Shown here: piece after piece, positions 43,903-53,336 of the stretch
Numbering within the stretch: position 1 is the first letter of the stretch
Layout of the letters: each line of letters begins with the position of its first letter
Assembly (NCBI GenBank): GCA_002368175.1
Contig: AP018172.1
Coordinates: 8,311,001 to 8,375,000, forward strand
Direction of reading: 5' to 3'
DNA from: Calothrix sp. NIES-2098
GTDB taxonomy: Bacteria > Cyanobacteriota > Cyanobacteriia > Cyanobacteriales > Nostocaceae
DNA: 64,000 nt
Notes under the pieces: model-generated
What the model was told of the DNA's origin: nothing
Seen by the model: only the letters and a program-made list of their open reading frames with translations
The model's database searches: none
Translations under genes and position numbers: made by a program

Positions 43903-44766
43903 TCAGTGTGAATGGGCGAATTGTGAATTGCTGAAACTGGCTACCTTTGCCGATAACCATTCATACCAATTTTCTAAACCTGCACCTGTAGTGGCAGAAA
44001 CTTGAAAAATTTGCATTTCCGAATTTACCTGTTGTGCATATTCTATGCATTTTTGCACGTCAAATTGCACGTAAGGCAGCAGATCGATTTTTGTGAGAAT
44101 CATTACCTGACTAGCGCGGAACATATGCGGATATTTGATTGGCTTATCTTCTCCCTCTGTAACTGAGAGAATTACTACTTTTGCTTGTTCTCCCAGATCG
44201 AATAAAGCAGGACAAACCAAGTTACCCACATTCTCAATCATTACCACTGAGTCCAATGGTGGGTTGAGTTGTTGTAAACCTTTCTCGATCATTGATGCAT
44301 CTAAATGACAGCCTGTACCCGTGTTAATTTGCACAACTTTACAGCCTGTTTCTTTAATTTTTTGAGCATCATTAGTTGTTTCTTGGTCGCCTTCAATTAC
44401 ACTGATAGATAATTTTTCTTTTAAATCATTAATAGTGCGAGTTAAAAGAGTTGTCTTACCTGCACCAGGGGAACTCATTAAATTTAAAGCCAGGATATTT
44501 CGACCTTTAAACCAGCCGCGATTTTGAGCCGCCAAAAGATTATTTTTTGCTAAGATATCTTGCTCTAAGGATATTGTTGTGCCATGCATTTTGGCATGGA
44601 TTTGCGATGCTTCTGAATGCTCGTTATGGCTATGAGCATGAGTAATTACAGTACCATCAGGCAAAGTGTGGGTGTGAGTCTCGTCATGGTGATGATTAAC
44701 TTCACCTGTTGTCAGATTAGTTACTTTGCTTTCTCCATCGTCAGAACAGCCGCAAGTTACACACAT
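43903..44766 (-). CDS. hypB: Hydrogenase nickel-insertion GTPase HypB
   Basis: The 287-residue protein has an N-terminal CVTCGCSDD metal site, a His-rich stretch (HHHDETHTHT, THAHSHNEH) and a SIMIBI GTPase core with SSPGAGKTTLL, IEGDQETTNDA and ILTKIDLLPY. It stores nickel and, with HypA, delivers it to the hydrogenase large subunit using GTP. It overlaps hypA by 10 bases and is the last gene of the leftward hyp operon. Confidence 0.95.
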   Translation of the reverse strand: MCVTCGCSDDGESKVTNLTTGEVNHHHDETHTHTLPDGTVITHAHSHNEHSEASQIHAKMHGTTISLEQDILAKNNLLAAQNRGWFKGRNILALNLMSSPGAGKTTLLTRTINDLKEKLSISVIEGDQETTNDAQKIKETGCKVVQINTGTGCHLDASMIEKGLQQLNPPLDSVVMIENVGNLVCPALFDLGEQAKVVILSVTEGEDKPIKYPHMFRASQVMILTKIDLLPYVQFDVQKCIEYAQQVNSEMQIFQVSATTGAGLENWYEWLSAKVASFSNSQFAHSH

Positions 44767-45098
44767 ACTTCCTCTATTTCTATTTCTTTAATTTTTAATT
44801 CTTCACCCGTTATTAAATTCAATTGCACGCTACCACACTCACAAATACCAAAGGGCTTTTCTAAAGAAATTTTTGCGCCACATTGGCGACATTCTGCCAA
44901 GCCGGGAATTTCTAGGATTTCTAATTTTGCCCCTTCTAAAACTGTACCTTGAGTACAAATATCAAAACAAAACCGGATAGCATCAGGCATAATAGCTGAA
45001 AGTTTACCAATCTCTAATAAAACTCGGCTAACTTTGTTGCCTTTAGCATTTTCGCTGACAATTGCTACAATATTTTGTGTAATTCCTAGTTCGTGCAT
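44757..45098 (-). CDS. hypA: Hydrogenase nickel chaperone HypA
   Basis: The 113-residue protein begins MHELGITQNIV, where the N-terminal Met-His amino group and His2 bind nickel. The zinc site is CRQCG and CECG, two CxxC-type pairs. HypA hands nickel to the large subunit with HypB. It is 19 bp downstream of hypE. Confidence 0.95.
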   Translation of the reverse strand: MHELGITQNIVAIVSENAKGNKVSRVLLEIGKLSAIMPDAIRFCFDICTQGTVLEGAKLEILEIPGLAECRQCGAKISLEKPFGICECGSVQLNLITGEELKIKEIEIEEVCV

Positions 45099-45117
45099 AC
45101 AAAATATCTATTAAATA

Positions 45118-46221
45118 TCAACAAATTCGTGGTAGTTGATCGCCCACTAGCATATCAACAATTCTTTCAGCATTAAAAATTGTTTTTAACAAAACTACCC
45201 CTGGAGGTGAAGCGATTACTTCACCAATAATCTCAGCATCTTTGCCTGCTGGGTGGGATTTCATCGCTGATAAAACAGCCTCAGCATCTTTGCCTGGTAC
45301 TACTACTACTAATTTACCTTCATTTGCTAAATATAAGGGATCTAAACCCAGAATTTCGCAAACACCTTTAACTTCTTCACGCACTGGAATCGATTCTTCG
45401 TAAAGGCGAATTCCGACATTAGAACTGAGGGCAAATTCATTTAGGACTGTGGCTAAACCGCCGCGTGTTGCATCGCGCATAGCATGAACTTGGGGGCAAA
45501 CATTGATGATATTTTCCACCAAGCTATTTAATGGTTGGCAATCGCTTTTAATATCAGTATCTAATGCTAATTCGCCACGGGCAATTAAAATTGCTGTACC
45601 ATGATTGCCTAATTCGCCGTTAACAATTACTGCATCCCCTGGTTGAATTTTATGGGCAGAAATATCAACTCCACTAGGAATTACGCCAATACCAGCAGTA
45701 TTAATAAATAGTTTATCGGCTGCACCTCGATGAACAACTTTTGTGTCACCAGTCACAATTTGAATACCTGCTTTACTAGCAGCAGATTGCATACTAGCAG
45801 CTACACGGCGTAAAGTTTCTACAGCTAAACCTTCTTCTAAAATCACGCTACAGGTGAGATATAAAGGTTTAGCACCACTGACTGCTAAATCGTTAACTGT
45901 GCCATTAATGGCTAATTCTCCAATATCGCCACCAGGAAAAAATAAAGGGTCTACAACATAGGAATCTGTGGTAAAAGCCAGTCTGTCTCCCTGTTGCATG
46001 AGACTCGCTAAATTAAAACTAGCTTGGTCTTCTAATTGGGAGAGAATGGGATTATCAAAACTTTTGACAAAGATATCGTCAATTAAATCGCGCATGGCTT
46101 TACCACCACTACCATGTGCGAGGGTAATATGAGTATCCCGCACTTTATTGGGGCGACGGCGGATTTTTTCTAGCTTTTGAAATAACGAATTTTGTGTTGA
46201 TGTTGTTGGGGATAAGTCCAT
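45118..46221 (-). CDS. hypE: Carbamoyl dehydratase HypE
   Basis: The 367-residue protein has the PurM-like ATP site with ITLAHGSGGKAM, FTTDSYVVDPLFFPGGDIG and MRDATRGGLATVLNEFA, and ends PRIC, where the C-terminal Cys carries the thiocarbamate that becomes the cyanide ligand of the active-site iron. It works with HypF, which supplies the carbamoyl group. It is upstream of hypA in the operon. Confidence 0.95.
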   Translation of the reverse strand: MDLSPTTSTQNSLFQKLEKIRRRPNKVRDTHITLAHGSGGKAMRDLIDDIFVKSFDNPILSQLEDQASFNLASLMQQGDRLAFTTDSYVVDPLFFPGGDIGELAINGTVNDLAVSGAKPLYLTCSVILEEGLAVETLRRVAASMQSAASKAGIQIVTGDTKVVHRGAADKLFINTAGIGVIPSGVDISAHKIQPGDAVIVNGELGNHGTAILIARGELALDTDIKSDCQPLNSLVENIINVCPQVHAMRDATRGGLATVLNEFALSSNVGIRLYEESIPVREEVKGVCEILGLDPLYLANEGKLVVVVPGKDAEAVLSAMKSHPAGKDAEIIGEVIASPPGVVLLKTIFNAERIVDMLVGDQLPRIC

Positions 46222-46290
46222 GTTTAAATTGCTTTAATATAAGGCAGAGGGAAGAAGAGGCAAGGGAGTAGGGGAGAAATAAAAATAATC

Positions 46291-46686
46291 TTATTGTGTA
46301 GCTTCTCTACCTTCTTTGAGTAATAGTTGTGACCAAGCTAAGAAAAGTAATAAAGGAATTGCAGTAACAAACTCAAATAAAATCAATGTATTCATCTTCA
46401 TAGACAAATGCCACAAAGGAGTAATAATGTAGTGTCCTAAAGTAATCTGACTCATGATGATGTATGTATACAGGCATAAATATGCAGATGAAAATGATTT
46501 TTTAATATATTGATAATATCCAGCTAGACTCAAAGGTGTCATAATTAACCACAGAGAATCTGTAATTTGAGGCGTAAACCAAGACGGTTCTGTATAGCGA
46601 TCGACGTAGTGCAAAATTGAAGCAAATATATTAATGGCTATTAAACCAAGTAGCCACATCTGACGTTGATGATTGTTAGTATTCAT
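46291..46686 (-). CDS. Four-helix membrane protein within the hyp operon
   Basis: The 131-residue product has helices MWLLGLIAINIFASILHYV, LWLIMTPLSLAGYYQYI, LCLYTYIIMSQITLGHYII and LFEFVTAIPLLLFLAWSQLL with conserved-looking His in ILHYVDRY and GHYI. I do not recognise the family and do not know it from the extended hyp operon of PCC 7120, where the tautomerase gene precedes hypE directly. It may be an insertion or a lineage-specific addition. It is read in the same direction as its neighbours. Confidence 0.6.
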   Translation of the reverse strand: MNTNNHQRQMWLLGLIAINIFASILHYVDRYTEPSWFTPQITDSLWLIMTPLSLAGYYQYIKKSFSSAYLCLYTYIIMSQITLGHYIITPLWHLSMKMNTLILFEFVTAIPLLLFLAWSQLLLKEGREATQ

Positions 46687-46723
46687 TGAAATTCCCCTCT
46701 ATTTTTTTAGATGTCATCGATAA

Positions 46724-46744
46724 GGGCACAACATTGTCGTGCCC
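46724..46744. repeat. Short GGGCAC/GTGCCC hairpin
   Basis: GGGCACAACATTGTCGTGCCC between the membrane-protein gene and the tautomerase gene resembles a remnant of the GGGGCACGGCA element found at 30738 and 37631. Confidence 0.45.
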
Positions 46745-46749
46745 TCAAT

Positions 46750-46968
46750 TTATCTACCTGATTCATCGTGTCTACCACGATGTCTATCACAAAGCAATTC
46801 ACCATTTACAGCCCAACTTTCTCGTTCAAATTCATCAATATGAATGGTTATCCATTCTGGTTTGGTATCTAAAGCTGCAACAAGGGCGTTAGTAATGGCT
46901 TCTACTAATCGCCGCTTTTTTTCAATGGAGTGTCCTCTGGCAATTTTAACTGTGACAAATGGCATAAA
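46750..46968 (-). CDS. 4-oxalocrotonate tautomerase family protein
   Basis: The 72-residue product starts MPFVTVKIARGHSIEKKRRL. Proline after the initiator Met is the catalytic base of this superfamily, so the start must be the ATG at 46968 rather than one four codons upstream. The C-terminal part (EWITIHIDEFERESWAVNG) fits the family. A homolog sits at the same place, between hypD and hypE, in the extended hyp operon of Nostoc PCC 7120. Its role in hydrogenase work is unknown. Confidence 0.88.
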   Translation of the reverse strand, partial: FMPFVTVKIARGHSIEKKRRLVEAITNALVAALDTKPEWITIHIDEFERESWAVNGELLCDRHRGRHDESGR

Positions 46969-46998
46969 ATTTTTCCTCAAATATTTGGTTGAGATTAG

Positions 46999-48183
46999 CT
47001 ATACCAAAGATGTACTACAGGATGGCAGAGGTTCTTGAGATAATTCTAGCTTTGGTTTTTCTGGCATTGTTTTCTTGGCAAGTGTAGAGAGTCTGCCATA
47101 TTTATAATAGGCAGCACAAGCCCCTTCGGAAGATACCATACAGGTGCCAATGGGTGTTTCTGGCGTGCAAGCTGTACCGAATACTTTGCATTGCCAAGGT
47201 TTCATCACTCCTTTAAGGATTTCTCCACATTGACAAGCTTTATGGTCGGCAACTTTACGGTTAGGAATGGTAAATTTTTGTTCAGCGTCAAATTGGGCGT
47301 ATTCTGAACGAATTTGTAAGCCTGAATAAGGTATATCACCTAAGCCGCGCCATTCAAATTTTTCTCGCGCTGTAAAAACTTGGTTGATGGCTGCTAATGC
47401 GATTTGATTTCCGGCTGGTTGGACTATGCGATTATATTGATTTTCAACTTCACAACGATTTTCTAATAGCTGCTGTAACAGCATCCAAATTGATTGGAGA
47501 ATGTCTAAGGGTTCAAATCCAGAAACAACAATTGGCTTATGATATTGTTGCGCAATAAATTGATAAGGGTCAGTACCAATTACCATGCTGACATGACCGG
47601 GGCCGACAAATCCATCTAGTTGTAAGTCGGGGTTATCTAGTAATGCTTGTAGGGCGGGAATCACGAGGACGTGATTGCAAAACATACTAAAGTTGGAAAT
47701 GTTTTCGGCTGCTGCTTGGAGAATGGTGAAGGCGGTACTGGGGGCTGTAGTTTCAAAGCCTAGGGCGAAAAAGACAATTTCTTTGTCGGGGTTGTCTTTG
47801 GCGATTTGCAAGCTATCTAGGGGTGAGTAAACCATGCGGATATCTGCACCTTGCGCTTTGGCTTGCAGCAAGCTGGTTTTGGAACCAGGAACGCGCATGG
47901 CATCGCCAAAGGTGGTGAAGATAACGTTATGATTTTGGCAGATAGCGATCGCATCATCTAATCTACCTTTTGGCATGACGCAGACTGGACAGCCAGGGCC
48001 GTGAATTAATTCGATGTTATTGGGCAGAATTTCTTCGATTCCATATTTAAATATGGAATGGGTATGTCCACCGCATACTTCCATAATTTTGATTGGTTTT
48101 TCTAGCTGTTGGCTTAATTTGGTAATTTCACGGCGCAAGCCTTCAGCTTTTTCCGGTTCGCGGAATTCGTCAACGTATTTCAT
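46999..48183 (-). CDS. hypD: Hydrogenase maturation scaffold HypD
   Basis: The 394-residue protein has CGGHTHSIFKYG, HGPGCPVCVMP, and FGCE-like FALGFETTAPS, the conserved HypD motifs, and a cysteine cluster near the end (CQCGEILKG, FGTACTPETPIGTCMVSSEG) for its 4Fe-4S centre. With HypC it builds the Fe(CN)2CO unit. About 20 residues beyond the core (LELSQEPLPSC) form a short tail. Confidence 0.95.
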   Translation of the reverse strand: MKYVDEFREPEKAEGLRREITKLSQQLEKPIKIMEVCGGHTHSIFKYGIEEILPNNIELIHGPGCPVCVMPKGRLDDAIAICQNHNVIFTTFGDAMRVPGSKTSLLQAKAQGADIRMVYSPLDSLQIAKDNPDKEIVFFALGFETTAPSTAFTILQAAAENISNFSMFCNHVLVIPALQALLDNPDLQLDGFVGPGHVSMVIGTDPYQFIAQQYHKPIVVSGFEPLDILQSIWMLLQQLLENRCEVENQYNRIVQPAGNQIALAAINQVFTAREKFEWRGLGDIPYSGLQIRSEYAQFDAEQKFTIPNRKVADHKACQCGEILKGVMKPWQCKVFGTACTPETPIGTCMVSSEGACAAYYKYGRLSTLAKKTMPEKPKLELSQEPLPSCSTSLV

Positions 48184-48284
48184 AAGTGTGTGAGGGAGAG
48201 TTGGGTTAGCGTTTGAGAAGGAATTTTTTAAACGAACCGCGAAGACGCGAAGCGCACGAAGGAAGAGAAAAGAGAGAAGATTTT

Positions 48285-48530
48285 TTAGATATTTGCTGCT
48301 ATTTCTTCTAATAGATTTAATGTTTCTGCTGCTTCTTGTTCGTTAAGGCGATTCATGGCGAAACCAACATGAACTAATACCCAATCACCAATACAAGCTT
48401 CTGGGGGATGTTGTTCGTCAACGATGCAGGAAATGTTTACTTGTCGTTTGACCCCACCAACGTTGACGATGGCTAGTTTATGATTAATGTCTGTTATTTC
48501 GACAATTTGACCGGGAATTCCTAAACACAT
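48285..48530 (-). CDS. hypC: Hydrogenase maturation chaperone HypC
   Basis: The 81-residue protein must begin MCLGIPGQIVEI, because Cys2 is the essential iron and large-subunit ligand; the start at 48530 is therefore chosen over an upstream ATG. It carries the Fe(CN)2CO group from HypD to the large subunit. It is 101 bp upstream of hypD and 99 bp after hypF. Confidence 0.95.
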   Translation of the reverse strand: MCLGIPGQIVEITDINHKLAIVNVGGVKRQVNISCIVDEQHPPEACIGDWVLVHVGFAMNRLNEQEAAETLNLLEEIAANI

Positions 48531-48629
48531 TGTTATTTTCCTTTTTGAGGAGGGAAGAACCACAGAAACACAGAGAATGCAGAGAGATATGAAAATAATT
48601 ATGATTGTGTGTTAGCTTATGAAAGAGAA

Positions 48630-50984
48630 TCAATCTATTAATCCAGCGGCTGTAATAACAGCTTGTCCTAAGGATATGCCGCCATCGTTTGGGGGAACTA
48701 AACTGTGAGTTAATACGTTGATTTCTAATGCTTGTAATTCTTTAATAACTTGTTCCAACAAAATACAATTTTGAAATACGCCTCCTGTTAAAACAACATG
48801 GTTAATGAGATGTTCTTGAGAGAGATGTTTGACCATCTCGACAATTGCTTTGGCTAAACTTATATGAAATTTTGCAGCGATCGTTGCTGGTGATGTTTGC
48901 TGTTGTAAGTCTGTAAGCAAGGCTGGCCACATGGGGCTAGGGTCTATACAATAAATACTATCGAAAAAGGTAAATTTAAAAGGATATTTCTGCTTTTCTT
49001 TATCATTATTTAAGCTATCGATATCTACTAGGGCTTCCATTGCGATCGCAGCTTGTCCTTCATAGCTACATTCTTCTGGAAAAATCCCAATTGCAGCAGC
49101 TACAGCATCAAATAATCTTCCTGCTGAGGACGCTAGGGGCGAGTTAATATTTTTTTCTATAAGCTGATTGAGTAACTTTAGCGGTTTTTGCTCTAAAAAT
49201 TTTAATATTTCTAAATTTCCATACTTTTGTGTTAAATTTTGCCAACTGTCTGCTGCTATGAGGTGGGCATAAGTATTACGCCAAGGCTGATAAATTGCTT
49301 GTTCTCCCCCGATCATTGCCACTGGTTTAAATGTTGCCAGTCGCTGAAATTGACGGTAATCTGCTAAAAGAAATTCTCCTCCCCAAAATGTACCGTCTTC
49401 GCCATAACCTAAGCCATCTAAGGCAATACCTAAAACAGCTGGAGAATTGAGAGGAATACCATTTTCTGCCATGCAAGCGGCAATATGCGCGTGATGATGT
49501 TGGATAGGATAAATTTTGATTTGGTTGGCGGCTGCTAGTTCTTGACCAAGTTTGCTGGAGAGATATTCTGGATGTTGATCGATAGCGATCGCTTGTGGTT
49601 GATGCTCAAATAAATTTAAGTACAAATTTAAAGTATCTTGATAAGCATTAAAAGCCTCAGCATTTTCTAAATCCCCTAAATGTTGCGAGAGAATTGCTTC
49701 TCCTTCTCGTAATAAGCAAAAGGTATTTTTTAACTCACTACCCATTGCTAAAATTGGCGGTATATTATCAAATCCAGGTGGTAAGTTAATTGGTGCGGGT
49801 GCATATCCTCTGGCGCGGCGAATTGTTTGAATTTTATCGCCAACAACCCGCACGACTGAATCATCTACGCGATTAACAATATCTCGATTATGTAACAGAA
49901 AATAATCAGCTATTTTTCCTAATTTATCCCGTGCTTCATCATTATCAATACATTGCGGTTCATCAGATAAATTGCCGCTTGTTAACACAATCGGGCGATT
50001 CATCCGCTTGAGAATTAGGTGGTGTAGAGGGGTATAAGGTAGCATAAAACCGAGGCTATTTTGCCCTGGTGCTACAGATGGTGCGATAGAATGCTTACTA
50101 GTCCCTAGCCCCTTCTTCTGCAACAAAACAATAGGTGCGGCTGGACTTGTTAATAATTCTCTTTCTTTGGCGTTGATGGTGCAATATTGAGCAATAATTT
50201 CTATATCCCTTGCCATTAAAGCTAAGGGTTTGTGATAGCGCCTTTTACGCTGACGCAGTTTTTTTACAGCAGCTTCCACAGTTGCATCACAAGCTAAATG
50301 GATACCGCCTAACCCTTTAATGGCGACAATCTCGCCTTTTTGCAATAGGGTACAGACCGCATCAACATCATCCATCATCGAGAACATGGAGGCGGTGACA
50401 GATTTACCATCAGCACGTTCTAACCAAGCTTTAGCACCGCAGATATGGCAAGCTATAGGTTGGGCGTGGAAGCGGCGATTTTCAACATCGTGGTAGTCCT
50501 TCTCGCATTCGGGACACATGACAAATGCAGACATACTGGTATTGCATCTGTCATAGGGAATGGCGCGAATAATACTCAATCGAGGGCCGCAATGGGTACA
50601 GTTGGTGAAGGGATAACGGTAAAAGCGGCTAAAAGGGTCAAAAATTTCTTGTTGACATTGGGGACAAGTAGCAGCATCAGGGGAGATTTCTGTTTTTACT
50701 TTACTACTGACGCTACTGGCGATCGCAAAATCCTCAAATTTAAATTCATTTACACAAGGCGTTCTGATAATTTCCTGAATTTTGGCTAGAGGTGGGCATT
50801 CTTGCTGTAATGTAGAGACAAATTCTTCTATAGCTGCTTCGCTACCAGCTACTCGAATTAACACACCTTGCCCATCATTACAAACATCTCCCCGCAAACC
50901 GCAGGCTTTTGCCAGGCGATAAACAGTTGGACGAAATCCTACTCCCTGAACTGTACCGCGAACTCTGATTTCTTCAGTCGCCAT
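48630..50984 (-). CDS. hypF: Carbamoyltransferase HypF
   Basis: The 784-residue protein has an N-terminal acylphosphatase domain (GVGFRPTVYRLA), two zinc-finger motifs (CPQCQQEIFD, CTHCG; CPECEKDYHD, CHICG), a YrdC-like domain and a C-terminal Kae1-like domain with HHHAHIAACMAENG and LTGGVFQN. It makes the carbamoyl group from carbamoyl phosphate and ATP for transfer to HypE. Its start overlaps the end of the NHL gene by 11 bases. Confidence 0.95.
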   Translation of the reverse strand: MATEEIRVRGTVQGVGFRPTVYRLAKACGLRGDVCNDGQGVLIRVAGSEAAIEEFVSTLQQECPPLAKIQEIIRTPCVNEFKFEDFAIASSVSSKVKTEISPDAATCPQCQQEIFDPFSRFYRYPFTNCTHCGPRLSIIRAIPYDRCNTSMSAFVMCPECEKDYHDVENRRFHAQPIACHICGAKAWLERADGKSVTASMFSMMDDVDAVCTLLQKGEIVAIKGLGGIHLACDATVEAAVKKLRQRKRRYHKPLALMARDIEIIAQYCTINAKERELLTSPAAPIVLLQKKGLGTSKHSIAPSVAPGQNSLGFMLPYTPLHHLILKRMNRPIVLTSGNLSDEPQCIDNDEARDKLGKIADYFLLHNRDIVNRVDDSVVRVVGDKIQTIRRARGYAPAPINLPPGFDNIPPILAMGSELKNTFCLLREGEAILSQHLGDLENAEAFNAYQDTLNLYLNLFEHQPQAIAIDQHPEYLSSKLGQELAAANQIKIYPIQHHHAHIAACMAENGIPLNSPAVLGIALDGLGYGEDGTFWGGEFLLADYRQFQRLATFKPVAMIGGEQAIYQPWRNTYAHLIAADSWQNLTQKYGNLEILKFLEQKPLKLLNQLIEKNINSPLASSAGRLFDAVAAAIGIFPEECSYEGQAAIAMEALVDIDSLNNDKEKQKYPFKFTFFDSIYCIDPSPMWPALLTDLQQQTSPATIAAKFHISLAKAIVEMVKHLSQEHLINHVVLTGGVFQNCILLEQVIKELQALEINVLTHSLVPPNDGGISLGQAVITAAGLID

Positions 50985-52191
50985 AATTAAATTGCCACAG
51001 CAAAATTCGGTTGTTTCCAGAGTCAGCTATTACCGCAGTTTTGCCACAAATTTTGATACCGTAACACCAATTTAAACTGTCTCGTGTTGGTAGCCCAAAA
51101 TCACGATTTTCACCTTTATTTTTAAAATTTGTTTGTCCTGTAACTGCATCTGCTGCCACACCTTGCAGTGATAGAATTGACCCTGGTTTCTTCCATCCTA
51201 GCAAGCGAGAATTTGCTGTATCTGCAACTACCAACCAATCGCCTGCAACATCTACACCATAAGGCATACTCAAACTACTCGCACTGGGAAAATAAACGCC
51301 TTGATTTATTTCCACAGCATCAAAGCTTTTTTGTCCCAATACTACTGCACAAGCGGCATTATTTTCTATTGGCATTCCTTGCCAAATCATCACACGATTA
51401 TTGCCTGCATCAGCAACAACTAAATTGTCTCCCCAAAAGGTAATATCGTGACCCCATCGCATACTCGCAGCCGTGGGAGAACCGCCGCCATTTTCATTAC
51501 GCGATATCATATCTGATTGTCCCAATACTAAGTCGGCAGGTTGACCATTTTCTATTGGTAATTGTTGCCAAATTAGCACCCGACGATTGCCTGTATCAGC
51601 TACAAATAGACGCCCTTGGTGATATAAAATTCCATAAGGCCAATGCATTGTATTTGCTGCGGCTGCTTGACTACCTCGATTTGGTTCGTTATTGGTAAAA
51701 TTCGCTTGTCCTAACACCAAATCTGCGGGAACATTACTATCTTCTGGTACTTTTTTCCAAATTAATACCCGATGATTCCAAGCATCTGCAACAGCTAATC
51801 CTTCTCCACAAGCACAAATTCCTGTTGGTACGCTAAGAGTTGCTTTTCCGGGCGTACCTTTAGCATTTTGTCCTTCATGGTAAAAGTCTGGTTGTCCAAT
51901 TATCCAATCAGCACTTTGACTATCTGTTGTTGGTAAATTTCGCCATCCTAATAATCGATGATGTCCTGTATCGGATACCCACAACGGCCCTGTTTCTGAT
52001 AATAAACAAGCGCCACGAGGGCCAAACAGAGTTGTGGGGCTAGGTGCTAATGGTATGGCTAATTGTCCCGGTTGCAGAATATCACCTAAAATTACCTCTG
52101 CACCGTGAAGCGAAAATGGTAAATTTGGGGCAATTTCTGTTAGTTCTGGCGGTAATTGAGGTGTGGAATTAAACTTGATAGATTTATGCAT
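50974..52191 (-). CDS. NHL-repeat protein of the extended hyp operon
   Basis: The 405-residue protein has at least five NHL-type repeats, each with a DTGNRRVLIW, DAGNNRVMIWQ or DSGNNRILLW strand, LVVADT and GQ-start motifs. They would form a beta-propeller for protein or RNA contacts. A protein of this kind lies between the NifU-like gene and hypF in Nostoc PCC 7120 as well. Role is unknown; a scaffold for hydrogenase assembly is inferred. No signal peptide is seen. Confidence 0.85.
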   Translation of the reverse strand: MHKSIKFNSTPQLPPELTEIAPNLPFSLHGAEVILGDILQPGQLAIPLAPSPTTLFGPRGACLLSETGPLWVSDTGHHRLLGWRNLPTTDSQSADWIIGQPDFYHEGQNAKGTPGKATLSVPTGICACGEGLAVADAWNHRVLIWKKVPEDSNVPADLVLGQANFTNNEPNRGSQAAAANTMHWPYGILYHQGRLFVADTGNRRVLIWQQLPIENGQPADLVLGQSDMISRNENGGGSPTAASMRWGHDITFWGDNLVVADAGNNRVMIWQGMPIENNAACAVVLGQKSFDAVEINQGVYFPSASSLSMPYGVDVAGDWLVVADTANSRLLGWKKPGSILSLQGVAADAVTGQTNFKNKGENRDFGLPTRDSLNWCYGIKICGKTAVIADSGNNRILLWQFNYGD

Positions 52192-52297
52192 TTACCGCTG
52201 AAGGATGCTGAGGGATGCTAATTATTATTCAAAGCTATTGATGTGGATCTGTGTGTATCGGCAGTTGCAATTTTGAATGAGAAATAGTTTATTTATT

Positions 52298-52816
52298 TCA
52301 ATCTGCGATCGCAACTTCGCTATGATTCACAACAGAGCGATTATTCACAGCAATAATTGTGGTAATTTCGGGGCAATGTGCTTTAATAGCTTGTTCAATG
52401 CCTTGAGATAAAGTCAAAGCTGAAGCCGGACAATTGCTACAACTTCCGATTAACCTGACTTCGACTGTATCTGGTGGTTTAAATGCTACTAATTCCACAT
52501 CACCCTGATGGCTTTTTAAACCTGGGCGCACTTCATCTAAGGCTGCTTGAATGCGCTGTAGTAATGGTGGCTGTGGTGGTTTGATCAATCCGTGATAAAG
52601 TAGGACGCCATACACCACTTCATCTTTCACGGCATTATGTAAAGCAGGTAGAGATTCTTGCTTCACACTTTTGATTAACCGCGTTAATGCTTCTTGATGC
52701 AAATCCTCAATCGCCCTTTTTAATCCGACTGCTACACCGCGTTGGCTTTCATCCCAGTCAGCAATAATTGCTTCAAAGCGGCTAATTTCTTTTACTAATT
52801 CTTCCAGATTAGGCAT
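52298..52816 (-). CDS. NifU-like protein 1 (extended hyp operon)
   Basis: Residues 1-80 form a helical domain (LEELVKEISRFEAIIADWD). Residues about 85-160 match the NifU C-terminal fold with RPGLKSHQGDVELVAF and the metal motif CSNCPAS (Cys-x2-Cys-Pro) followed by ALTLSQGIEQAIKAHCPEI. Such domains carry Fe-S clusters. The protein ends at 172 residues, unlike the longer, Rieske-bearing paralog at 58064. It probably helps supply Fe-S clusters to the small subunit HupS; this is inferred from family and operon. Confidence 0.85.
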   Translation of the reverse strand: MPNLEELVKEISRFEAIIADWDESQRGVAVGLKRAIEDLHQEALTRLIKSVKQESLPALHNAVKDEVVYGVLLYHGLIKPPQPPLLQRIQAALDEVRPGLKSHQGDVELVAFKPPDTVEVRLIGSCSNCPASALTLSQGIEQAIKAHCPEITTIIAVNNRSVVNHSEVAIAD

Positions 52817-52862
52817 TAGTTCTTAGTTAAGAGTCAATAGTCCAATGACCAATGACAAATAT

Positions 52863-53087
52863 TCACTTCATTTTTAAGTCTTGCAGTAGAAATGGCATAG
52901 CTGCACCTGTGACTAAACTGGATAATGTTATTGGTAGCCACAATGGCAATTTCAATAATGTTAGTGCTACTAACAGCAATAACCCAATAGTCGCACCAAT
53001 TGCAGTTTGTGTAGCAAAATATGCAGGATCGCGCAGTAGTTTACCTTGCAAAAATAATTTGGCGGAAAACCAGCCTATCTTGAACAT
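52863..53087 (-). CDS. Small membrane protein, hydrogenase-linked, copy 1
   Basis: The 74-residue product starts FKIGWFSAKLFLQGKLLRDP and has two membrane segments, IGATIGLLLLVALTLLKLPLW and PITLSSLVTGAAMPFLL. A paralog with the same ends (FLLKDFKMK) occurs at 59024. Its place between the NifU-like and the 78-residue gene is the same in both copies. Function is unknown. Confidence 0.8.
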   Translation of the reverse strand: MFKIGWFSAKLFLQGKLLRDPAYFATQTAIGATIGLLLLVALTLLKLPLWLPITLSSLVTGAAMPFLLQDLKMK

Positions 53088-53099
53088 AATTCTTCCTAT

Positions 53100-53336
53100 T
53101 TAATTTGTTAGTAAATTTAGGACAACTAACCCTATTACTATGGCTGGAATTACGCCTGTAGGGCCAAATAAACTTCCTAAAATGGCGGAGTATTCATAGC
53201 CGAAAACTTTACCACCTAATAGAATTCCGCCAATCGCACCACCAACCATAGACAAGACTATAGCTAGTAAGAACCACACTAATCCTGTCACCAAATTAAT
53301 TTCACCAACTGCTAAACTTGTAATTAAATCTGTCAT
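53100..53336 (-). CDS. Small Gly-rich membrane protein, hydrogenase-linked, copy 1
   Basis: The 78-residue product has two hydrophobic helices, WFLLAIVLSMVGGAIGGILL and FGPTGVIPAIVIGLVVLNLL, with a GYEYSAILGSLFGP loop between. The paralog at 59257 shares SMIGGAIGGMLLAGK and FGPAGVIPAIVLGLVVLNYL. Its first codon overlaps the TPR stop by one base. Function is unknown; a membrane anchor for HupSL has been suggested for such partners only by context. Confidence 0.8.
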   Translation of the reverse strand: MTDLITSLAVGEINLVTGLVWFLLAIVLSMVGGAIGGILLGGKVFGYEYSAILGSLFGPTGVIPAIVIGLVVLNLLTN

